The notes beneath the pieces were generated by a model. It saw only the letters and a program-made list of their open reading frames with translations. It was not told the origin of the DNA and did no database searches. A stretch of DNA of 17,327 nucleotides. Source: Candidatus Thorarchaeota archaeon (GTDB lineage: Archaea > Asgardarchaeota > Thorarchaeia > Thorarchaeales > Thorarchaeaceae). The position numbers and the translations under genes are program-made. Positions 1-6,660 of the stretch are shown one piece after another; position 1 is the stretch's first letter, and each line of letters opens with the position of its first letter. The stretch lies in contig JAEORN010000325.1 of the NCBI GenBank assembly GCA_016840825.1, positions 1-17,327 of the forward strand, given 5' to 3'.

Positions 1-554
1 TTGTTGAAATCTACTCTTACAGTTCTCCCAAGCGATGCGGTTACAATTCCCCTCTCTCTACCGAAGGTAATCTCTTCGCCCTTGTAACCCTTAGCACCCT
101 GTTTCTGCAACTTAGTTAGAGGGATCTTCTTAATCAAGTTCGGGTCTCTAGGACCAGCACCCTTTTCCGGGGGCACTTCGATTGTTTTCGATTCGCCTAC
201 TTTCATCCCTACCATTTCTTCTTCTAGAGCAGCTAAAAGCCAATTCCATCCTATTGCTACAAGCATCGGCTCGAATTGCCCTTTTTCTGTGGATAGGTCA
301 TTGGCCTTGGCAACTTCTTCCATAGTCGTATCGAATATCTTTCCATCATCCTTGGTTTTGCCTGTGTAATCTATGTAAACCAAGCTCTGTTCTCCTACGA
401 CCGTTTCTATCTTAGGTTTTGTTGAAGCAGTCTTCTTAGCACCACCAGTCTCTGTTTTATCTTTCTGAGCAGGTGTTTTCTTCTCTGCAGTCTTTTTCGG
501 CTTTGTTTCTGCAGTCTTTTTCTTGGCCTTTTCAGCTGAATCCTTACCGGACAT
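1..554 (-). CDS. FKBP-type peptidyl-prolyl isomerase (SlyD-like), C-terminus cut by window edge
   Basis: The first 184 residues of a long archaeal FKBP-type prolyl isomerase, a folding catalyst and chaperone expected in the cytosol. The FKBP core begins near residue 58: VYIDYTGK (59-66), FDTT (74-77), then a stretch with EEEMVGMKVGE and PPEKGAGPRDPNLI (128-141), which resembles the point where SlyD-type proteins insert their flap (IF) domain. Residues 1-48 form a Lys/Ala/Thr-rich tail with repeated KKTA units. The tail looks disordered and is not part of the fold. The ATG at 554 follows a GAGGG Shine-Dalgarno and a TATA box at 608-616, so this gene probably has its own promoter. The reading frame is still open at base 1, so the end is outside the window. 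The family call is firm; the client proteins are unknown. Confidence 0.88.
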   Translation of the reverse strand, partial: MSGKDSAEKAKKKTAETKPKKTAEKKTPAQKDKTETGGAKKTASTKPKIETVVGEQSLVYIDYTGKTKDDGKIFDTTMEEVAKANDLSTEKGQFEPMLVAIGWNWLLAALEEEMVGMKVGESKTIEVPPEKGAGPRDPNLIKKIPLTKLQKQGAKGYKGEEITFGRERGIVTASLGRTVRVDFN

Positions 555-607
555 ATCTAATTCCCTCTAGGGGTTCATAACAGTACTCTGCGGGCTTGCT
601 CAGAGAT

Positions 608-616
608 GTTATAAAA
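608..616 (-). promoter_or_regulatory. TATA box for the FKBP gene
   Basis: On the minus strand TTTTATAAC is preceded by the purine-rich AAACCG, a plausible BRE. A start about 26 bases downstream would fall near 585 and give a leader of about 30 nt that contains the GAGGG Shine-Dalgarno. An inverted repeat CTCTG-N10-CAGAG (586-605) lies between the TATA box and the predicted start. The position fits archaeal promoters well. No transcription data support it. Confidence 0.55.
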
Positions 617-631
617 CGGTTTCCTTAGGTC

Positions 632-1231
632 CTATTTTCTTTGATAAATCCCTCTGATAACGAACAATTTCTCAAAGAAAAGACCTTCTTCTGCAACGAT
701 ATCAGTTTCTAACCCACTCATCTCCATTATCTCTATCAAGCTCTTCACATCCGCAAGACTAGAGGCAACAAGATAAACACGACTTCGAGGCATCATATAT
801 TTGCTGCAGTCTTTTATGAATCTCTCAGACACCTCAATTCCTTTCTCTCCTCCAACTAATGCAGAATCGTATGATGTTTCATTGTCATCTTTTGGAAGAT
901 ATGGTGGATTGAATGTTATCAATGAGAATTTAGAGTGCGGCGACAAAGCAGCAAAAAGATCTGATTGCACCACACAAGCTTTATGGAACGCATCATGTTT
1001 CCTGAGGTTCTCATAGGTATTGTGAACCGCACCAAGATGAATATCTAGTGCGACCACTCTCTTGACATGATTCAGCAGATTCAATGATATATACCCTGAT
1101 CCACATCCCATATCAAGCACAATATCCTGTGCGTCTACATCTATTGTATCTTGAAGAATATACGTATCTTCTCCCGGGGGATATACTCCGGGGTGAACAT
1201 CAACTGGTCGATAAGGGCCTTTCATTGGCAT
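632..1231 (-). CDS. HemK2/Mtq2-type protein N(5)-glutamine methyltransferase
   Basis: An SAM-dependent methyltransferase of 199 aa, the length of the eukaryotic HEMK2/Mtq2 branch rather than of the longer bacterial PrmC. Visible features are the N-terminal YPPGEDTYIL (17-26), matching the HEMK2 signature, motif I DMGCGSG (40-46), an acidic LD at the end of beta-2 (62-63), and the catalytic NPPYLP (108-113). The family methylates the Gln of the GGQ motif in class I release factor aRF1, usually with the zinc protein Trm112 as partner; some members act on other substrates. No trm112 is visible here. The ATG at 1231 overlaps the ksgA stop (TGATG), implying translational coupling. A GTG at 1234 is possible but has no better ribosome site. 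Last gene of the DUF655-ksgA-mtq2 run. Confidence 0.87.
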   Translation of the reverse strand: MPMKGPYRPVDVHPGVYPPGEDTYILQDTIDVDAQDIVLDMGCGSGYISLNLLNHVKRVVALDIHLGAVHNTYENLRKHDAFHKACVVQSDLFAALSPHSKFSLITFNPPYLPKDDNETSYDSALVGGEKGIEVSERFIKDCSKYMMPRSRVYLVASSLADVKSLIEIMEMSGLETDIVAEEGLFFEKLFVIRGIYQRK

Positions 1232-2097
1232 CACCCACGAGGATCGGGAACCATACCATCCTGAATCATCTCTAGTAGTATGTCAGCCAGATGAACAAGT
1301 TCTGATAGTGTGAGATTCCTTAAACGAGTGGATACGTCAATTCTTTGTTGAATTCTATCATATAAGAACTCAATCTTATCTGAGCAGTCTAGGAGCTTGA
1401 ACCAGATTTGGAGTGACTTCTTCAGCTGCTTATTCGGATATGAATAGATTCCATGTATCATCCAGAAGAACACATCGGAGTCCTTCGCAACTACTCCTTT
1501 CTGTCGTTTTCGAATTTCTAATACTGAAGAATCCACTTTGGGTATTGGATAAAAATGATTGGCTTTTACATCCAGCAAATGCTGAGCGACACCAAGGTAT
1601 TGAAAGTCTATAGACAATCTCGAATAAACTGGACTTCCTGGTGGAGCCAACAATCTGTTTGCAAACTCCTTTTGATACATAAGGATGGCAAACTCGAAAG
1701 AGGTTTCTTTCAATAGTCTAAAGGTGATCTCAGAAGCTGCACTGTATGGAAGATTGGCTACTATCTTTGTCACATTCGGTAGACCCACACTTAATGCATC
1801 TCCATGGATAAGAGTCACATTAGAATATCCATCAAGCTGCTCAGTTAGGATTTGCATAAGTGTGTCATCAATTTCTACAACATACAAGTGTTCTACTTCT
1901 CTGGCAATCATATATGATAAGATTCCAAGTCCCCCTCCAATCTCAAGCACTCTGTCTTCCTTTGCAAGGTGAGCTGCGTTGATAATATCTTGAGCAATAG
2001 AGAGTGAAGTTAGAAAGCTTTGACCTCTCTCTTTTACTGGTCTAAATGAGTATTTTTTCAACAAAGCTTGAACATCGGATTCGTACAGGAATCTCAC
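1231..2097 (-). CDS. rsmA: 16S rRNA dimethyladenosine transferase KsgA/RsmA (Dim1)
   Basis: Dimethylates two adjacent adenosines in the 3'-terminal helix of 16S rRNA, a late step of small-subunit assembly. The 288-aa length is usual. Motifs in order are GQSFL (25-29), SAM-binding EIGGGLG (52-58), the acidic VVEID (73-77), GDAL (99-102), and the catalytic NLPY (115-118) in the adenine N6-methyltransferase format. The C-terminal helical domain follows. The start is a GTG at 2097. No upstream in-frame ATG is available, because the DUF655 stop lies 13 bases before it. The gene sits between DUF655 and mtq2 on the same strand, an arrangement shared by many archaea, and probably lies in one transcript with them. 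Identity is certain; the exact start is likely. Confidence 0.95.
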   Translation of the reverse strand: MRFLYESDVQALLKKYSFRPVKERGQSFLTSLSIAQDIINAAHLAKEDRVLEIGGGLGILSYMIAREVEHLYVVEIDDTLMQILTEQLDGYSNVTLIHGDALSVGLPNVTKIVANLPYSAASEITFRLLKETSFEFAILMYQKEFANRLLAPPGSPVYSRLSIDFQYLGVAQHLLDVKANHFYPIPKVDSSVLEIRKRQKGVVAKDSDVFFWMIHGIYSYPNKQLKKSLQIWFKLLDCSDKIEFLYDRIQQRIDVSTRLRNLTLSELVHLADILLEMIQDGMVPDPRG

Positions 2098-2110
2098 CTA
2101 ATAGAATTCT

Positions 2111-2716
2111 CTACCTGCGAGGAGGTTTTTCCCGTTCATCCTCGTCTCTCTTGGGTGGTTTGACAAACAACCACCGTTTCACGTCTTCTTGCAATTCATC
2201 AATTATTCTTGCAGTTAGGACCTTCTTTGGATGCTGTAGTTTTGTTCTGGCAGCGATATCATCGAAGCTCTTGAAGGGTTCTCGTTTTCTCTCTTCAAGA
2301 ATTGCCCACATCAATGTCTGTCCTATTCCTGGGAGTAACTGTAATGAATGCATTCGCGTGGTGAGAGGTTTTGCTTCGTTAAAGAACTGGACAAATTTAT
2401 GCTCAAATTTGGTCACGATAATCTCAACAATGAGTGGTAGTTCCTCAACACTTTCTGGAGCTAGGTCCTCGAAGAAGATACGCCTTTTCACGTGATCAAT
2501 TTTTCCTCGAGCGTTTCTATGTATTGCTACCCGTTCCTGAGGATGTAGTGTGACTCCTCTATTCGGTGCAAGCTCAAGGAGTGTGAAGAAAGACTCTCCA
2601 ACCGCCTGTACAACCGTTTCTCCTCGAGGTCGATTATCACGTAGAAAAACCTTTGGTGGTATGACTGCTAGGATGTAGGCATGTGTCTCGAATGCTCTGT
2701 TTTGAGAATCTTCCAT
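2111..2716 (-). CDS. DUF655 family protein (predicted RNA-binding, HhH-like C-terminus)
   Basis: A conserved archaeal protein of uncharacterised biochemistry, 201 aa here. The N-terminal half (about 12-100) is beta-rich (THAYILAVIPP at the start) and looks like a small nucleic-acid-binding barrel. The C-terminal half carries LLPGIGQTLMWAILEER (127-143), a helix-hairpin-helix-like signature typical of the family, followed by PFKSFDDI. The tail is very basic and proline-rich (KPPKR and further). The family is repeatedly found beside rpo4 and ksgA, as here, which suggests a role in ribosome biogenesis or translation-coupled transcription; that is inference from context. The ATG at 2716 follows an AGGAG Shine-Dalgarno nine bases upstream and a TATA-like sequence at 2771-2780, so this gene probably heads the DUF655-ksgA-mtq2 operon. 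Confidence 0.9.
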   Translation of the reverse strand: MEDSQNRAFETHAYILAVIPPKVFLRDNRPRGETVVQAVGESFFTLLELAPNRGVTLHPQERVAIHRNARGKIDHVKRRIFFEDLAPESVEELPLIVEIIVTKFEHKFVQFFNEAKPLTTRMHSLQLLPGIGQTLMWAILEERKREPFKSFDDIAARTKLQHPKKVLTARIIDELQEDVKRWLFVKPPKRDEDEREKPPRR

Positions 2717-2770
2717 TCATCTTCGCTCCTAGTTATGTCAGACCACATCAAACATCAATTAGCTTGCTAG

Positions 2771-2780
2771 AGATAAAAGT
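2771..2780 (-). promoter_or_regulatory. TATA-like promoter for DUF655-ksgA-mtq2
   Basis: The minus strand reads ACTTTTATCT. It lies about 55 bases before the DUF655 start in a 118-base gap after rpo4, and would place transcription initiation near 2750, upstream of the AGGAG ribosome site. Directly downstream is ATCTCTAGCAAGC (2762-2774), nearly identical to a motif at the same place in the FKBP promoter. A second AT-rich candidate, TTTAATA, lies further upstream. Read-through from rpo4 is also possible. Confidence 0.4.
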
Positions 2781-2834
2781 CAATCGGGCAGCGTATTAAA
2801 CTAGCGCCAACGGAAATTTGCAGTGTTTTCGCTA

Positions 2835-3170
2835 TCACGACCGTTTGCTTGCAATAACTTCCGTGATTTCAGCAAGCTGTTCTTCAGTCAAATCTGTTGA
2901 TTTTGCATCAAGCACAGTCTTGAGTTCTTCGATATTCACTGGTGCAATATTCACAATTTGCACAGCTTGGAATCTTGTCAAGTCATAGTTCTTCATCAAG
3001 CGTTCAACAAGTTTGACAGCTTCAGCAGGTGGCATTCTTGAGAATGTCGAAGCATGTTCAAGTGTGATTGATTGCTGAAATGATAGCTCGCCTTCCTTTC
3101 CTCGTTTGGTGAGTAGCTTCTTCACTTGCGGGAGTGGTACTTCTTCCTCACTCACGATTTCTTTCGGCAT
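2835..3170 (-). CDS. rpo4: DNA-directed RNA polymerase subunit Rpo4/RpoF (Rpb4 homologue)
   Basis: A subunit of the archaeal RNA polymerase stalk. It pairs with Rpo7 (Rpb7 homologue), which is not in the window, and helps open-complex formation and nascent RNA binding. The 111-aa length is normal. The hydrophobic N-terminal segment (EEEVPLPQVKKLL) and the helical HRDC-like part are both recognisable: FSRMPPAEAVKLVERLM and then LTRFQAVQIVNIAPVNIEELKTVL, where 'NIAP...EEL' is the family signature. The ATG at 3170 is preceded by a strong GAGGGGGA ribosome site that begins at the eL21 stop. The two genes are nine bases apart and surely cotranscribed. This pairing is conserved across archaea. Confidence 0.93.
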   Translation of the reverse strand: MPKEIVSEEEVPLPQVKKLLTKRGKEGELSFQQSITLEHASTFSRMPPAEAVKLVERLMKNYDLTRFQAVQIVNIAPVNIEELKTVLDAKSTDLTEEQLAEITEVIASKRS

Positions 3171-3179
3171 TGTTCCCCC

Positions 3180-3476
3180 TCATTGCTTAACTGGTCGCAG
3201 GTGCTCAGGTCGAATGATAAGGGTTCTCATTGCTTTCCCAATACTGACATCCACCAAATAGGCCCGGCCTCGCTGACCTGAAATGACTCCGGTTCGGCCA
3301 TGATATCGCTTATGGGGCATTCCCTTATGAACGGCTGAATCAATAACAATATTGACTCGATCACCTTCTTTATAGTCGATAAGGACTGCGCTCAATGAAT
3401 TAAGACCCTTATTCCTGATTTTTTTGGACATCAAGTTACGAGTTCGTGAACGGAATCCATGACTATTCTTGACCAT
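3180..3476 (-). CDS. rpl21e: Large-subunit ribosomal protein eL21
   Basis: A 98-aa basic protein of the 50S subunit, shared by archaea and eukaryotes. The N-terminus MVKNSHGFRSRTRNLMSK is diagnostic (the family reads SKGFRRRTRxLxxK), as is the KGMPHKRYHGRTG segment (72-84 region) and the closing RPEHLRPVKQ. The core is an SH3-like barrel. It heads an eL21-rpo4 pair. A minus-strand T6 run at 3515-3520 in the 111-base gap after pus10 could end upstream transcription, and a weak TTTAAG near 3570 could serve as its TATA box. I could not settle which applies, so no promoter is listed. Confidence 0.96.
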   Translation of the reverse strand: MVKNSHGFRSRTRNLMSKKIRNKGLNSLSAVLIDYKEGDRVNIVIDSAVHKGMPHKRYHGRTGVISGQRGRAYLVDVSIGKAMRTLIIRPEHLRPVKQ

Positions 3477-3587
3477 AACACATCAGCTTTCTGATTTGAT
3501 ACCTCTACTAATAGAAAAAAGACATACTCTATAGGAGAGGCTCAGCATTTCCTCTTGGGTGGCAACTTAAAGATTATGGTGTGTTAG

Positions 3588-4940
3588 TTATGAGTGAACA
3601 GCTGTCACATTAAGCTGTTTACAAGTGCATCTAGTGCCCAATACTTGACTCAGTGATGGTGTTGTTCTACCTTCATCCCCTGAAATCAACTCCTTAATGT
3701 AAGTCCCTCCTTGGACTTTGAAATATCCCTCCAGAAGGTGGCTCTCTTTCTTTGTAAGACGAAGATCGATAATCTCTTTCTTTCTTACCAAATCGCTTCT
3801 TCTATGTGACACGCGATTTGGTGTTCGCTGATCTAATATTGCGCCATGAAGCTTCCCTGCAGCCATCGTCAGAGCTTCCTCAGTGACCTCGTCCTCCGTA
3901 ACTATCAGCGCTTCATACTCCTTAACACTCTCAGATGCACTTATCTTAAGCATCTGTAGTTTATCTCTAGTTGCCATTTCGAGTGATCCAACTTCGACTT
4001 TCCCTTCAGTAGAATTGTTGATTTTTTCCTTTAGCCAAACTAAATCTGGGTGGCGAAGTTTAGGTTCTGATATCTCTGCCACAAAAGGTCGTCCTGATCC
4101 CAACATGAGCACATCAATATCCTCTCTTCCAGCTGCATGGAATTTGAATTTGGTTCCCTGTAATGCATCTTGGATTGGTAGTGCGATATATTCAGATACA
4201 GAATCTTGATAGTTTCTTCCTGTTCCATTGCACTCCTCACAACCTTTTCCCTTGCACTTTCTACAGTCCCATCTACTCTGAGGAATTCCCCTTACTAGCT
4301 TCCGATATCTCCCATAGATAAAAACCGGATTGATTCTTAGATCTACTTTATCCGTTTCCATATCATAAAAGACAACCAAATCTGGGCGTTCAAAATCAAC
4401 CTCTTTTTCTAGGATATGTGAGAGCTCTTTTCCCAGAGTACGGTTGAATTCTGATTTAAGAGGCTCTGCATGTGATATCTCGAACTTTCCCCTTATCTCT
4501 TCGTTGAATTCTTCAAGAGCATCTACTGGTGCCGTTCCAACAAGGAACGAATCAAACTCTATTCCTTTCGAATCATGCACTACTCTCTCGATAATTGAGG
4601 GAATTCGTTCAAAGACACTAGAACCAGACACCATACATAGTTGACAATTATTCTGAGGTGTGAAATCAATTCCATATTTCGTACATAATGCAGCAGCTGA
4701 CTGAAACATACCATTCTCAGCCAATGTCCTTAATGACTCAATCCCTTTCTCTTTGATTCCTGACTTGTATTGACTATCTGCAAGTATCGAGAGAGAGAGC
4801 TTGAGCGAATAACCTCTGGATTCGTTTGAAGTATCTGTACTTAGCCAAGCAAATTGACGTCCAAGGCATCTATCACAAATTGCTACGCAATCAATCAGTT
4901 GTAATGCTTGAATAATTGGATTTGGACCTGTATCTTCCAT
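3588..4940 (-). CDS. pus10: tRNA pseudouridine synthase Pus10
   Basis: Makes pseudouridine 54 (and in many archaea 55) in the T loop of tRNA. The 450 aa contain an N-terminal THUMP-type RNA-binding half with two Cys pairs (C22/C25 in CDRC, C99/C102 in CQLC) likely to hold zinc. There follows YGRYRKLVRGIPQSRW (209-224), a Cys-rich knuckle CRKCKGKGCEEC (226-237) that archaeal Pus10 proteins commonly have, and the catalytic segment GREDIDVLMLGSGRPF (271-286) with the active-site Asp. The C-terminus closes the fold with GGTYIKELISGDEGRTTPSL (411-430). A GAGGTG ribosome site precedes the ATG. The reductase gene ends 57 bases upstream, and a weak CTTTATGA (about 4978-4985) could be a TATA box. Placement beside eL21 is conserved in archaea. 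A target of interest is the split tRNA-Val in this window. Confidence 0.93.
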   Translation of the reverse strand: MEDTGPNPIIQALQLIDCVAICDRCLGRQFAWLSTDTSNESRGYSLKLSLSILADSQYKSGIKEKGIESLRTLAENGMFQSAAALCTKYGIDFTPQNNCQLCMVSGSSVFERIPSIIERVVHDSKGIEFDSFLVGTAPVDALEEFNEEIRGKFEISHAEPLKSEFNRTLGKELSHILEKEVDFERPDLVVFYDMETDKVDLRINPVFIYGRYRKLVRGIPQSRWDCRKCKGKGCEECNGTGRNYQDSVSEYIALPIQDALQGTKFKFHAAGREDIDVLMLGSGRPFVAEISEPKLRHPDLVWLKEKINNSTEGKVEVGSLEMATRDKLQMLKISASESVKEYEALIVTEDEVTEEALTMAAGKLHGAILDQRTPNRVSHRRSDLVRKKEIIDLRLTKKESHLLEGYFKVQGGTYIKELISGDEGRTTPSLSQVLGTRCTCKQLNVTAVHS

Positions 4941-4997
4941 TTGCTTGCACCTCTATCGGCCTCTCCCGATTATGGTTCATAAAGATGTAGCTATATG

Positions 4998-6197
4998 CTA
5001 CATAAATGGAGAGAAGTATCGGATTGCCTTCATTCCAAGAAGCAACATCTTAGGATTCCTTAGCAAGGTTAGAATGACTTTCTGTTGCATGTCCATGTCA
5101 CCTTCTTGTCTTATAATTTCAAGGAGATTATCCCGATTTGCACCTTCAACAAGCGCATCGATTCCCTTGTCTGAGAATGAAGTGAGCACTCTTTGTGCAA
5201 GATACATGGATTGAAATTCCTTGTAGAGCGAAGCTTTCCATTTGTTCTCAAATCCATGAAGATCTATCATACCATTCTGCGTTCTCAGAGCTTTGGAGAT
5301 ATATTCACCAGCGAGCTCGGCGATTGTGCCTCCAGTGACAATCCCGCCTCCTGTTGTGGCTTTGACCATCCCTGCGGCGTCACCCAAGCTTATAGCCCCA
5401 AGTCTCGTGTTCTTTGATAGTGGCATCCCTACGAGAACCACACCACCAAAGCCTCTCTCAACTTTCATCCCTTCGAGCTTCTTTGATATGAGATGATTTC
5501 TACATATAGCATTCTTTAGGCGTTTTTTCGCATTATCCCTCGATGCAACTCCTATTCTTGCACGTCCATCACCAAGAGGTATAATCCAAGCAAAGAATCC
5601 ATTCGAGATTTGACGACCATAGAACATCTCTACATGATCCGCATCTATATCAATTCCAGACACCTCGTACTGATACGCAGGGAGTTTACTTCGCTTTGGA
5701 ATGAATCCCAATCCGAGGGTCTTTGCAATCTTTCCTCGAGAGCCTTCAGCATTGATGACAGTTTTGGAGCTTTCGACCTTAGAATATCCAAGCGTTTCGA
5801 ATTGAACGATATACTGACCGTTTCTGAATGTGACATCTCTCACAGAGGACTTCGTTCTAATTACCGCACCAGATTTTTCGGCTCTTTTGGCTAGCCATTT
5901 ATCAAACTCCTGACGATTGATGACATAAGCTTCTCTTTTACCACGCTCGATTGTTAACGAATGACCTGAAGGTGAGTAGACTCTTGCACCTATTACAGTG
6001 TTTTGAACAATACTATCTGGTGGAACAAGCTTCAGTCTTCTAAGACCTGAGCTACTAATGAGTCCCGCACAATGATCAGGAACTCCAATTTCAGGATGTT
6101 CTTCAAGAACTAATACTCGGTGTCCATCTTTTGCTATTCTTTGTGCAGCTATTAGACCAGAGGGCCCTCCTCCGATTATTATTGACTCATAGCTCAC
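4998..6197 (-). CDS. Geranylgeranyl reductase family flavoprotein (archaeal lipid saturation)
   Basis: An FAD-dependent reductase of about 399 aa. Members saturate the isoprenoid chains of archaeal phospholipids (digeranylgeranylglycerophospholipid reductase) or reduce related geranylgeranyl substrates; it works at the membrane face. Visible features are the Rossmann motif GGGPSG (9-14), the acidic end of beta-2 (LEEH), the conserved Cys in PDHCAG (41-46), INAEG (148-152), a FFAWIIPLGDG segment (201-211) like the family's YxWxFP substrate motif, and the second FAD motif GDAAG (272-276) followed by TTGGG (281-285). I chose the GTG at 6197 because AGGTG lies six bases upstream and the protein then begins just before beta-1. 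A GTG at 6206 would add three residues. The precise substrate cannot be read from the sequence. Confidence 0.87.
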   Translation of the reverse strand: MSYESIIIGGGPSGLIAAQRIAKDGHRVLVLEEHPEIGVPDHCAGLISSSGLRRLKLVPPDSIVQNTVIGARVYSPSGHSLTIERGKREAYVINRQEFDKWLAKRAEKSGAVIRTKSSVRDVTFRNGQYIVQFETLGYSKVESSKTVINAEGSRGKIAKTLGLGFIPKRSKLPAYQYEVSGIDIDADHVEMFYGRQISNGFFAWIIPLGDGRARIGVASRDNAKKRLKNAICRNHLISKKLEGMKVERGFGGVVLVGMPLSKNTRLGAISLGDAAGMVKATTGGGIVTGGTIAELAGEYISKALRTQNGMIDLHGFENKWKASLYKEFQSMYLAQRVLTSFSDKGIDALVEGANRDNLLEIIRQEGDMDMQQKVILTLLRNPKMLLLGMKAIRYFSPFM

Positions 6198-6230
6198 ATG
6201 AAACACCTATCTAGTAGCTGCATGCTATCC

Positions 6231-6238
6231 TTTTTATC
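6231..6238 (+). promoter_or_regulatory. TATA box for pth2-truD
   Basis: TTTTTATC lies in the 84-base divergent gap between the reductase and pth2. A start about 26 bases downstream, near 6260, would leave a leader of about 22 nt containing the AGGCGG ribosome site before the ATG at 6282. The ten bases TTTTATCTCT here also occur at the DUF655 promoter. Confidence 0.45.
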
Positions 6239-6281
6239 TCTCTCCCAGAAAATGCAGGGTAGTAGTCAGGCGGCAAATTAG

Positions 6282-6650
6282 ATGATCGGAAGACAATTCT
6301 CGTACAAACAGGTTATTGCTGTACGAACAGATTTAGGCATGAGCAAAGGGAAGATGGCAGTTCAGGTCGCTCATGGTGCTGTTAGTGCTGCAGAACGCGC
6401 CAGGGTCAGTAATCAAGACGTCTGGCGTTCTTGGCTGCAAGAGGGTCAGAAGAAAGTTGCAGTTAAGGTTCAATCAGAAGAGGAACTACTTCAATTGATG
6501 CGCGAAGCAATTGCTCATAGACTACCGTATTCCCTAATTCGTGATGCTGGAATGACAGAATTGCCCCCTGGTACAATGACGGTTATTGGTATAGGACCTG
6601 CCAAGTCTGAGGAAGTCGATAAAGTCACGGCTGATTTAAAACTACTATGA
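6282..6650 (+). CDS. pth2: Peptidyl-tRNA hydrolase Pth2
   Basis: Cleaves the ester bond of peptidyl-tRNA released from stalled ribosomes, recycling tRNA. This is the archaeal/eukaryotic Pth2 fold, unrelated to bacterial Pth. At 122 aa it is the usual length for archaea, without the eukaryotic membrane anchor. The conserved MSKGKMAVQVAHGAV (20-34) carries the active-site Lys and His. LIRDAGMTELPPGTMTVIGIGP (85-106) carries the conserved Asp-Ala-Gly-Thr stretch and the Gly-rich end. The ATG at 6282 follows AGGCGGCAAATTAG. The stop overlaps the GAGGG ribosome site of truD ten bases downstream, so the pair forms a tight operon. Confidence 0.95.
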   Translation: MIGRQFSYKQVIAVRTDLGMSKGKMAVQVAHGAVSAAERARVSNQDVWRSWLQEGQKKVAVKVQSEEELLQLMREAIAHRLPYSLIRDAGMTELPPGTMTVIGIGPAKSEEVDKVTADLKLL

Positions 6651-6660
6651 GGGTATTCGT

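Noticed and set aside
3477..3587. TTTAAG near 3570 as the eL21 promoter
   Set aside because: A weak match with no BRE, and other AT-rich candidates are nearby; the T6 run could equally be a pus10 terminator.
4216..4263. DnaJ-like Cys-rich knuckle in Pus10 as a sign of fusion
   Set aside because: Archaeal Pus10 proteins commonly carry this CxxC...C..C insertion after the RYRKLVRGIPQ block.
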